The notes under the pieces are model-generated. The model saw nothing but the letters and a program-made list of their open reading frames with translations. It was not told the origin of the DNA and did no database searches. This document shows positions 1 to 5,775 of a stretch of DNA of 5,985 nucleotides, in pieces. Numbering within the stretch: position 1 is the stretch's first letter; each line of letters starts with the position of its first letter. Source of the DNA: CAZFAT01 sp964517075 (GTDB lineage: Bacteria > Acidobacteriota > Vicinamibacteria > Vicinamibacterales > SCN-69-37); the NCBI GenBank assembly GCA_964517075.1, contig CAZFAT010000266.1, positions 1-5,985 of the forward strand, read 5' to 3'. A program made the position numbers and the translations under genes.

Positions 1-111
1 AAGATCGAGGAGCTGATGAACGTCCGCGGCATCGGGGAAGCCAGCTTCCTCAAGCTGAAGGCGCTCGTCACGATCACGGTGCCGCGATCGGAGCGTGCCG
101 CCGCGCAGTAG
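1..111 (+). CDS. ComEA-like helix-hairpin-helix protein, C-terminal fragment
   Basis: The reading frame is open from the first base and ends with TAG at 109-111, giving the last 36 residues of a protein whose start lies outside the window. The segment IEELMNVRGIGEASFLKLK matches the second half of a tandem helix-hairpin-helix domain: a hairpin with the G-I-G core (VRGIGEASF) followed by a lysine-rich helix. ComEA family proteins end this way; they bind double-stranded DNA outside the cytoplasmic membrane and help pull it in during natural transformation. A short basic and alanine-rich tail (PRSERAAAQ) follows. The next gene, a pilin-like protein, starts 8 bp downstream on the same strand, which supports a DNA-uptake role. 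Other HhH proteins, such as a UvrC or DNA-ligase tail, are possible but fit less well because the protein ends almost directly after the hairpin. Confidence 0.75.
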   Translation, partial: KIEELMNVRGIGEASFLKLKALVTITVPRSERAAAQ

Positions 112-119
112 GCGAAACG

Positions 120-671
120 ATGGCTTCCGGCTACACCCTGATAGACCTCCTGTTCGCCTCCGCGCTGATCGCGATCGTGTCGGCGATTGCCGTCCCGCAG
201 TCTCTGGCGGGCGTCGATCGCGCACGGGCAGCCTCGGCCGCGCGGTATCTCGCGTCCCGGATGGCGGTGGCCCGATCCCAGGCCGTCATGCGGTCGGCGC
301 ATGTCGCCTTGTGGTTCGACGAGGACCCATCGGGCATCACGTTCCGGATGTTCGTGGATGGCAACCGTAATGGCGTGCGCACGAGCGATATTGCCTCGGA
401 CGTGGATCCGCCGCTGGACGCCCCCGCACGGCTGTCCGACCTGTTTCCCGGCGTCGCGATTGCAATGTCAGGTGGTGCCGGCAGCGATCCCCTGAGAATC
501 GGCTCGAGCAATCTCCTCTCCTTCACGCCGCTCGGCACGGCCTCGCCTGGCTCCGTCTACGTACGTGGCCGCGACGGCTCGCAGTTCGCCATCCGCGTCC
601 TCGGTGCGACCGGGCGCGTGCGTGTGCAACGATACGTGCCACGCACCCTGACGTGGGTTGACGCCTTCTGA
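120..671 (+). CDS. GspH/FimT-type pseudopilin (minor type IV pilin or type II secretion pseudopilin)
   Basis: The 183-residue protein starts with a short type III (prepilin) signal: MASG, then YTLIDLLFASALIAIVSAIA as the hydrophobic N-terminal helix (about 5-25). Prepilin peptidase would cut after Gly4. The +5 residue is Asp9, where most pilins have Glu. The globular part has GspH/FimT features: helix continuation with ARYLASRMAVARSQAV (41-56), a DGNRNGV turn (80-86), and a C-terminal beta segment ending in TGRVRVQRYVP (164-174). The start ATG at 120 follows the upstream stop by 8 bp, with a weak AGTAGG ribosome-binding site at 107-112. Close same-strand coupling to a ComEA-like gene suggests an operon for DNA uptake or a type IV pilus rather than classical type II secretion. 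FimT minor pilins of some gammaproteobacteria bind DNA through a C-terminal GRxR motif, and GRVR is present here at 165-168. That motif is also common in GspH-like proteins generally, so FimT is not certain. Confidence 0.85.
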   Translation: MASGYTLIDLLFASALIAIVSAIAVPQSLAGVDRARAASAARYLASRMAVARSQAVMRSAHVALWFDEDPSGITFRMFVDGNRNGVRTSDIASDVDPPLDAPARLSDLFPGVAIAMSGGAGSDPLRIGSSNLLSFTPLGTASPGSVYVRGRDGSQFAIRVLGATGRVRVQRYVPRTLTWVDAF

Positions 672-782
672 AGGATGGTGTTGACGAGCCCGGACTCCCG
701 GAGATGCCGCGCTGGCGCCCCACTCGTATAACCGGTTAGGTGAAGGGGATATCAAGCCGCTTCCTCTGCCGCATTCAGCCGC

Positions 783-977
783 TTGCCGACTTCGGTGGCA
801 AGATTTGGCAAGCCGCTTGACGTCAACCGCGACGCAATCCTAGAGACCAGCGTGCCCGGCGTGTTCGCGGCGCGCGACGTCCGCGTCCACGCCGGCGCGA
901 TGAACCGGGTGGCGTCGGCAGTGGGCGAGGGCTCGATGGTGGTGCCATTCGCTGACGAAGACCTGGAACTGACCTGA
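783..977 (+). pseudogene. Thioredoxin-reductase-like FAD/NAD(P) oxidoreductase, C-terminal remnant
   Basis: A 64-residue stretch, readable from a TTG at 783 to TGA at 975-977, matches only the end of thioredoxin-reductase-like flavoproteins. Recognisable pieces are PLDVNRDAILETSVPGVFAARDVR (about residues 11-34) and NRVASAVGEGSMVV (about 42-55). Functional relatives read LETSVPGVFAAGDVR here, followed by a basic residue and RVASAVGEG; the GD pair contacts the FAD. In this copy the Gly has become Arg (AARDV), and a few extra residues (VHAGAM) sit between the two motifs. The roughly 250 or more upstream residues carrying both dinucleotide folds and the redox-active CxxC are absent: the sequence before 783 is a short intergenic stretch with in-frame stops at 729 and 741. 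No convincing ribosome-binding site precedes it. A degraded leftover of a deleted gene is the simplest reading; translation as a small protein is unlikely. Confidence 0.68.
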
Positions 978-1050
978 ATCGGTTCACACTGTTCGTCGTA
1001 TCCTCCTCACGTGACCTCGTCGGCCGGGCCCTGCTCGAGATGAAACACGA

Positions 1051-2277
1051 GTGCGACGCGTGAACGCGCAGCGTTGCAACGACCTGCGCCTGACCGGTTC
1101 CGGCGGCGCGAACCGGGTCATGGAGGCCGAGCTCAAGCGCCTCGTTATGCGCTCGCCGTTCGACGTGCGCCTCGACAAGCTGAAGCGCGAGGGGGAAGAG
1201 ACCCTGCTCTACGCCTTCGACGCGCGCGTGGCGTGGGTCGCGGCGTGCCATCACCGCACGTCGTCGCGAATCTCCTGGGATCTGTGCTCCAGTCCGGCCG
1301 TACGCCTCGAGCCGCTCTTCGCCGACCTACTGCCCGCGCTCTCGTCGGACGACAGGCTCCCGGACGGCAAGCACCTCCGCTTCTCGGTCGAGGTCGGTTC
1401 ATCGTCCGACTTCGAAGCGTCGCCGCTCCAGCTTCGTGGCGTCGTCAAGAACGCGCTCGTCGAGGCGCTGGCGTCGCGAGGCGTCGCATCCGACGTCGAC
1501 GGCGACGCGCCGGACGTCGTGTTCGTCGCGCGCCGCGCGGGGACGCCTGACGCGCGGCGTACAGTGGTGGGCATCGACGTGGGCGGCGGCGCGCGTCATC
1601 GACGTGGCGCGCGCGTGGCCGCCGGGCTCGCGCCGCTGCGCGAGACCTTCGCGGCGCAGTTGATCATGCTGTCGCGCTGGGACGCGCGAACCGAGCCGCT
1701 CGTCGATCCGATGGCTGGAAGCGCCACGATTCCGATCGAGGCGGCCGGCCTCGCGGTGGGCGCTGCCATTCGTCACCCGGCGGATCTCCCGCTGCGCCAT
1801 CTCGCCGCGTTCAGGGGTCTGCCGAACGAAACGCCCGACCTGTTCCCCGGGACCGTGGCAAAAATCGTCGCGCTCGACGCCGACGCCGAGTGCATTCCCG
1901 CGATGGTGGGCAACCTGCGCGCCGCGGCTCTGACCGGTGCCGCGTACGACCACTCCATCGTCATCGCGCAACAGGACGTTCGAGGGCTGACGCCGGACGA
2001 CATCGAGCGCCTGTTGCCTGCGGTGCGCAACATGCAGCCAGGTGTCTTCTGCTTCAACCCGCCCTATGGCGTGCGCATCGGCGGGGAGCACGGCGAAGAG
2101 GAGCTGCTCGCGCTCTACGCCGACATGGGCCGCGCCCTCGGGCGCTTCAGCGGTTGGCGCGCGGCGTGTTTCGTCGCGAACCCAAAGTTCGTGTACGCCT
2201 TTGGTCACCGTGCAACCATGACGAAGCCCGCGAGCAACGCCAACCTCCGCGGTACCTTCCTGGTGTTTCAGCTGTAA
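1051..2277 (+). CDS. THUMP-domain class I SAM-dependent RNA methyltransferase (UPF0020/RlmL-like)
   Basis: The 408-residue protein probably makes N2-methylguanosine in 23S rRNA or tRNA in the cytoplasm, as RlmL/Trm14-type enzymes do; the exact target cannot be told. A divergent THUMP RNA-binding domain covers about residues 50-165. It is followed by HRRG (183-186) and APLRET (194-199), which mark the linker in this family. The Rossmann methyltransferase core then shows motif I DPMAGSATIPIEAA (219-232), motif II ALDAD (274-278), GNLRAA (287-292) and the catalytic NPPYG (336-340). Motif I is unusual: relatives typically have DPMCGSGT, so both the Cys and the second motif Gly are Ala here. GTG 1051 is the first start after the in-frame stop at 1012; ATG 1120 is an alternative that would drop 23 unconserved residues. 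There is no strong ribosome-binding site. It stands alone, with a gene remnant upstream and a long gap downstream. Confidence 0.85.
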   Translation: MRRVNAQRCNDLRLTGSGGANRVMEAELKRLVMRSPFDVRLDKLKREGEETLLYAFDARVAWVAACHHRTSSRISWDLCSSPAVRLEPLFADLLPALSSDDRLPDGKHLRFSVEVGSSSDFEASPLQLRGVVKNALVEALASRGVASDVDGDAPDVVFVARRAGTPDARRTVVGIDVGGGARHRRGARVAAGLAPLRETFAAQLIMLSRWDARTEPLVDPMAGSATIPIEAAGLAVGAAIRHPADLPLRHLAAFRGLPNETPDLFPGTVAKIVALDADAECIPAMVGNLRAAALTGAAYDHSIVIAQQDVRGLTPDDIERLLPAVRNMQPGVFCFNPPYGVRIGGEHGEEELLALYADMGRALGRFSGWRAACFVANPKFVYAFGHRATMTKPASNANLRGTFLVFQL

Positions 2278-2285
2278 TCCGGCGT

Positions 2286-2304
2286 GGCCGCGACGGCCGC
2301 GGCT
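2286..2304 (+). terminator. Possible terminator hairpin of the methyltransferase gene
   Basis: GCCGCG (2287-2292) and CGCGGC (2298-2303) form a perfect 6-bp GC stem around a 5-base loop, extendable by a G-U pair (2286/2304). It begins nine bases after the methyltransferase stop and is followed by GTTAATAT, which contains only a few T residues. The position suits a transcription terminator, but there is no proper T tract, so the call is weak. Confidence 0.35.
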
Positions 2305-2598
2305 GTTAATATCCGAACGGCCGCATGAAAACGTACGATGGTGGCGAGTGATCCGGTCGGCTCAGGGCCAGAAACTGGATTTCAGCGGCCAAGAGGCAAC
2401 ATCGGTCGCCACTACGGCGTCAGCACGAAGCCGCTGGCGCGGCGGACGCTGCGCGTGAGATGCTCCGGACATGAAATGTGCATCGGTGGGGGCAGGCCGG
2501 TCAGCCCTTCGAACACCAAGAGGGCGTCGCTCCGGTCAGACCGTGCCCTATCTGCCTGTGCCAAACTGTGAAGCTTGTTTCGCCCTACCCCTCGTAGC

Positions 2599-2629
2599 CC
2601 TTCGCCAGACAGGCCCTTTTTGGCGAAGG
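2599..2629. repeat. Perfect 9-bp inverted repeat (hairpin)
   Basis: CCTTCGCCA (2599-2607) and TGGCGAAGG (2621-2629) are exact reverse complements around a 13-base spacer, GACAGGCCCTTTT. It lies more than 300 bp downstream of the methyltransferase stop and more than 230 bp before the kinase start, so it is not an obvious terminator or leader for either. It looks like a stand-alone intergenic palindrome, possibly a repeat-family element. Confidence 0.7.
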
Positions 2630-2700
2630 CGATTTATTGAAAACACATAGCAGCTGACTCGCCGCGTCCGCCGCAAACGCCAGCGGCTTCGTGCAAACGG

Positions 2701-2777
2701 CTCTATCGAAAGTGACCCGGCGATCGAACCTCGAGCTCGATGCGCGTGCTCGCGCGCCGGGGTCACTCCCGATAGAG
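2701..2777. repeat. 18-bp imperfect inverted repeat pair, REPIN-like
   Basis: The arm at 2701-2718 (CTCTATCGAAAGTGACCC) is the reverse complement of 2760-2777 (GGGTCACTCCCGATAGAG) at 16 of 18 positions; the two mismatches are AA against GG in the middle. The stem can be extended inward by GGCG (2719-2722) with CGCC (2755-2758) if G2759 is bulged out. The arms flank 41 bases. Two copies of a short palindromic motif facing each other across a short spacer is the layout of REPIN elements. No transposase gene is present here. Confidence 0.65.
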
Positions 2778-2806
2778 TCCTATCGTTAGATAGAGTCCTA
2801 TCGTTA
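2771..2806. repeat. Perfect 18-bp tandem duplication with internal dyads
   Basis: The unit GATAGAGTCCTATCGTTA occurs at 2771-2788 and again, without any mismatch, at 2789-2806. Each unit is itself a small hairpin, GATAG-AGTC-CTATC, so GATAG and CTATC alternate every nine bases. Another CTATCG occurs at 2703-2708. The perfect identity implies a recent duplication or selection. It lies about 50-85 bp upstream of the predicted kinase transcription start. Confidence 0.85.
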
Positions 2807-2817
2807 CTCGGGAGTAA
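2804..2817. promoter_or_regulatory. Dyad TTACTCGGGAGTAA upstream of the kinase promoter
   Basis: TTACTC (2804-2809) and GAGTAA (2812-2817) form a 14-bp palindrome with a 2-base centre. Its middle lies about 45 bp before the predicted transcription start, a place where activators or regulators often bind. Its TCGGGAGT core (2808-2815) is also the reverse complement of ACTCCCGA at 2765-2772, so it may equally be part of the REP-like array. Confidence 0.4.
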
Positions 2818-2843
2818 TCCGTCCCCTTTCGAGTCTCGGCCCC

Positions 2844-2849
2844 TATAAT
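2844..2849 (+). promoter_or_regulatory. Kinase promoter -10 box, short-leader or leaderless
   Basis: A perfect TATAAT box starts 19 bp before the kinase GTG at 2863. Transcription would begin near 2856-2858, leaving only about 5-7 untranslated bases. This fits the lack of any Shine-Dalgarno sequence before that GTG (bases 2850-2862, CACTGCGTTCCCT). No good -35 hexamer is visible at 16-18 bp spacing (GTCCCC around 2821-2826), so an activator or an alternative sigma factor may be needed. Confidence 0.6.
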
Positions 2850-2862
2850 CACTGCGTTCCCT

Positions 2863-5541
2863 GTGGCCCTCACTCCCGGCACCCGCCTCGGCGTTTATGA
2901 AGTCACCGCACAGATTGGCGAAGGTGGCATGGGCCAAGTCTATCGGGCCACCGACACGAAGCTGAAGCGCCAGGTCGCGATCAAGATCCTGCCGCCTTCA
3001 CTCGCCGCTGATCCCGACCGGCTCGCGCGTTTTCAGCGCGAAGCGGAAGTGCTCGCCTCACTGAACCACCCGAACATCGCCGCCATACACGGCCTCGAAG
3101 AGAGCGGGGGCACCACCGCGCTTGTGATGGAACTGGTCGAGGGCGAGGATCTCTCGCAGCGGATTGCCCGTGGCGCGATTCCGATCGACGAAGCACTTCC
3201 TATTGCCAAGCAGATTGCCGAGGCGCTCGAAGCGGCGCACGAGCAGGGGATCACTCATCGCGACCTCAAGCCCGCGAACATCAAGGTGCGGCCTGATGGC
3301 GCGGTGAAGGTATTGGATTTCGGTCTGGCGAAAGCGATGGAACCGACCGGCGCGATGTCGGCGAGCGTCTCGATGTCGCCCACCATCACCACGCCCGCGA
3401 TGACGCAGGCTGGGGTGATCCTGGGCACCGCGGCCTACATGAGTCCGGAGCAGGCGCGTGGGACGACCGTGGACAAGCGGGCGGACCTGTGGGCCTTCGG
3501 CGTGGTGCTGTGGGAAATGTTGACCGGGAAGCGCCTATTCGAGGGCGCGACCGTCTCCGACACGCTCGCGGCGGTGCTGAAGACGGAGCCTCAATGGAAC
3601 GCGCTCGCGCCGGCGACGCCCTCCGCCATTCGCCGCCTGCTGCGCCGCTGTCTCGAGAAGGATCGCAGGCGGCGCCTTGATTCGGCGTCAGCTGCGCGGC
3701 AGGAGATCGAGGAAGCGCTGACGGCGCCATCGGCTGGGGACGGTGCCGCCGTGCAGTCGGAGCCCGCACCGCGCTCGGCCTGGATGGCCGCGTTCGCCGT
3801 CGCAGCCGTGTTGGCCGCCGCGCTGGCCATTCCCGCCGTGCGGTATCTGGGCCAAACGACGCCACCCGAGCCGGTCGTCACGCGCCTGGACGTCGTCACG
3901 CCGCCCACGAGCGATGCCTTTTCGTTCGCGCTCTCGCCAGACGGACGGCAATTGGTGTTTGTGGCCAATGGAGAAAAAGGCTCACAGCTCTGGCTGCGGC
4001 CGCTCGACCACGTCACGGCGCAGCCGCTCGCGGGGACCGAAGGTGCAAGCTATCCGTTCTGGGCCCCGGATGGCCGCGCGATCGGCTTTTTTGCGGACGG
4101 CAAGTTGAAGCGGATCGGTCTGACGGGAGGCGCACTGCAGGTGCTTGCCGACGCGCCCTTTCCGCGTGGTGGCACATGGAATGCGGACGGCGTCATCGTG
4201 TTCGCGCCGTCGGCCTTGAACCCACTCCTGCGCGTGGCGGCGACGGGCGGGACCGCTGCGCCGGTCACGCGGCTTGCGGCTGGGCAAGGCAGCCATCGCT
4301 GGCCGCAGTTTTTGCCGGATGGCCTCCGGTTCCTCTTCTTGATGGCGACCGGTCAGCCGCAAACGCAGGGCGTCTATGTGGGTTCGCTCGACGGTGGCGA
4401 GCCGATGCGCATCATGCCCGCCGAAACCGCTGCGGTGTATGCCGCACCCGGCTATCTCCTGCTGGTGTCCCAGGGGGTGCTCGCGGCCTATCCGTTCGAT
4501 GCGGCGCGCGCGACCGTGGAGGACGAGCCGATGCCGGTGGCGCAGGCGGTTGGGACTGACGACGGCGCGTTTCACAGCGCCTTCTCGGTGTCGGCAGCAG
4601 GCGTCTTGGCCCATCGCGCGGGCGCGGGCGCCAGGCGACAGCTCGTCTGGGTCGACCGCACCGGGAAGATGTTGGGCGGCATCGGCCAGGCCGACGAAAA
4701 TGCGCCGGCGAATCCTGAGCTCGCGCCGGACGGCCAGCGGGTCGCGGTAAGCCGAGCTGTGCAAGGAAACTTCGATGTGTGGCTCATCGACATGGGCCGG
4801 GGCGTGCCGAGTCGCTTCACCTTTGATGTCGCCATCGAGAACGCCCCACTCTGGTCACCGGACGGGAGCCAGGTCGTCTTTCGGTCCACTCGCAAGGGCG
4901 TCCACGACTTGTTCGAAAGGCCCGCAAGCAGCACGGCTGACGAGCAACCGCTGCTTGTCACGGCGCAAGCGAAATCACCGCTGGACTGGTCGCGCGATGG
5001 CCGCTTCCTGCTCTACAGCACACAGGACCCGAAGACCGGGTCGGACCTCTGGGCCTTACCACTCACGGGCGAGCGGAAGCCGTTCGCCGTGTTGGACAGC
5101 AGCTTTGAGGAGATTGAAGGGCAGTTTTCGCCCGATGGGCGGTGGCTCGCTTATGCGTCCAACGAGTCGGGCCGCTACGAAATCTACCTCCGGACGTTTC
5201 CGGAGGCAGGTGGGCAGCGGCAGGTCTCGGTAGCGGGCGGCGTGCAGCCCCGCTGGCGACGCGATGGCCGCGAACTGTTTTACGTGGCGCCGGACACGCG
5301 GCTGATGGCGGTGCCGATCCGCCTGGCGGCGGATGCACACGCGCTGGAGCCCGGCCCGCCTGTGCCACTTTTTCCGACGCGGCTCGCCACTGGGACAAAT
5401 ATTGCGACTGCCGGCTTTACGGCTCGGGCGCAGTATGCCGTCGCGCCCGATGGCCGGTTCCTGATGAACATCGCCGCCGACGAGGCGGTCACGTCGCCGA
5501 TCACGATCGTTCTCAACTGGACGGCGGGGCTGAAGAAGTAG
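2863..5541 (+). CDS. Transmembrane Ser/Thr protein kinase with C-terminal PD40/TolB-like beta-propeller
   Basis: The 892-residue protein phosphorylates Ser/Thr in the cytoplasm and probably senses something outside. Kinase domain, about 12-285: glycine loop GEGGMGQV (19-26), VAIK with ATP-binding Lys41, helix-C Glu60, HRDLKPAN (132-139, catalytic Asp134), DFG (152-154), a long activation loop rich in Ser/Thr/Met (160-189), and GTAAYMSPE (188-196). All key residues are present, so it should be active. One hydrophobic helix follows (about 306-326, WMAAFAVAAVLAAALAIPA). The rest, about 335-890, is a beta-propeller with repeated SPDGR-type blades: LSPDGRQLVF, APDGRAIGFF, APDGQRVAVS, SPDGSQVVFR, RDGRFLLYS, SPDGRWLAYA, RDGRELFYV and APDGRFLMN. 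GTG 2863 is chosen because MALTPGTRLGVYEV is the normal family N-terminus. The gene stands alone, and nothing nearby indicates its substrates. Confidence 0.93.
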   Translation: MALTPGTRLGVYEVTAQIGEGGMGQVYRATDTKLKRQVAIKILPPSLAADPDRLARFQREAEVLASLNHPNIAAIHGLEESGGTTALVMELVEGEDLSQRIARGAIPIDEALPIAKQIAEALEAAHEQGITHRDLKPANIKVRPDGAVKVLDFGLAKAMEPTGAMSASVSMSPTITTPAMTQAGVILGTAAYMSPEQARGTTVDKRADLWAFGVVLWEMLTGKRLFEGATVSDTLAAVLKTEPQWNALAPATPSAIRRLLRRCLEKDRRRRLDSASAARQEIEEALTAPSAGDGAAVQSEPAPRSAWMAAFAVAAVLAAALAIPAVRYLGQTTPPEPVVTRLDVVTPPTSDAFSFALSPDGRQLVFVANGEKGSQLWLRPLDHVTAQPLAGTEGASYPFWAPDGRAIGFFADGKLKRIGLTGGALQVLADAPFPRGGTWNADGVIVFAPSALNPLLRVAATGGTAAPVTRLAAGQGSHRWPQFLPDGLRFLFLMATGQPQTQGVYVGSLDGGEPMRIMPAETAAVYAAPGYLLLVSQGVLAAYPFDAARATVEDEPMPVAQAVGTDDGAFHSAFSVSAAGVLAHRAGAGARRQLVWVDRTGKMLGGIGQADENAPANPELAPDGQRVAVSRAVQGNFDVWLIDMGRGVPSRFTFDVAIENAPLWSPDGSQVVFRSTRKGVHDLFERPASSTADEQPLLVTAQAKSPLDWSRDGRFLLYSTQDPKTGSDLWALPLTGERKPFAVLDSSFEEIEGQFSPDGRWLAYASNESGRYEIYLRTFPEAGGQRQVSVAGGVQPRWRRDGRELFYVAPDTRLMAVPIRLAADAHALEPGPPVPLFPTRLATGTNIATAGFTARAQYAVAPDGRFLMNIAADEAVTSPITIVLNWTAGLKK

Positions 5542-5679
5542 GCCGCCGAGCGCCGGATGCGTCGATGGGCGCAGCGCCTCTCCACCGGGCTCGGAGACGG
5601 CACATTAGTCCTGGGTAGTCGCCAAGTGGCGATCGAACCGGCCAGACGGCCCCGCCTGAAGCTTGGCGTTCCGTTTGAA

Positions 5680-5703
5680 CCGGCCGCAAAAGGCAAAGGC
5701 CGG
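5680..5703. terminator. Possible bidirectional terminator between convergent genes
   Basis: CCGGCC (5680-5685) pairs with GGCCGG (5698-5703) around an A-rich 12-base loop (GCAAAAGGCAAA). It sits in the 234-bp gap (5542-5775) between the kinase end and the converging minus-strand gene, where a shared terminator would be expected. Neither side has a clear T tract. The same gap holds TCGCCA-AG-TGGCGA (5619-5632) and a 9-bp direct repeat GAACCGGCC (5635-5643 and 5677-5685). I see no gene in the gap. Confidence 0.3.
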
Positions 5704-5775
5704 CTTATCGCACCGACGACGGGTGATAGGCGGTTTCGATCTAGTCGGCGTCAGCGATTCGGGCGGTGGCGCGGA

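Larger units (their letters stand above)
2278..2862. other. Long intergenic region with hairpins and repeats
   Basis: No reading frame in these 585 bases has family-like features or a convincing start. The left half (2278-2580) shows one GC-rich hairpin just after the methyltransferase stop and a TAATAT box at 2307-2312. That box precedes a tiny frame (ATG at 2325, eight codons) which I cannot interpret. The right half (2581-2862) is dense in inverted and direct repeats, listed separately, and ends with the kinase promoter. Confidence 0.7.

Noticed and set aside
983..1004. Promoter-like TTCACA and TATCCT before the methyltransferase
   Set aside because: The two boxes are only 10 bp apart, too close for a sigma-70 type promoter.
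1040..1063. Seven-codon frame (MKHECDA) overlapping the methyltransferase start
   Set aside because: It could be a coupling leader peptide, but so short a frame occurs by chance and has no ribosome-binding site or other support.
1399..2208. 269-residue minus-strand open frame
   Set aside because: It lies wholly antisense to the methyltransferase, whose catalytic motifs are clear. The Arg/Ala/His-rich composition is typical of a shadow frame in GC-rich DNA.
2338..2571. 77-residue plus-strand frame in the long gap
   Set aside because: No ribosome-binding site, no recognisable motif, and an amino-acid composition like random GC-rich sequence.
2771..2806. Possible CRISPR repeats
   Set aside because: The two 18-bp units are directly adjacent with no spacer and there are only two of them; no cas gene is present.
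2548..2937. 129-residue minus-strand open frame across the repeat array
   Set aside because: It runs over the promoter and start of the kinase, and its only notable feature (SNDRTL twice) is the 18-bp DNA repeat read as protein.
3982..4764. 260-residue minus-strand open frame
   Set aside because: It is antisense to the kinase propeller, with no recognisable motif and a shadow-like composition.
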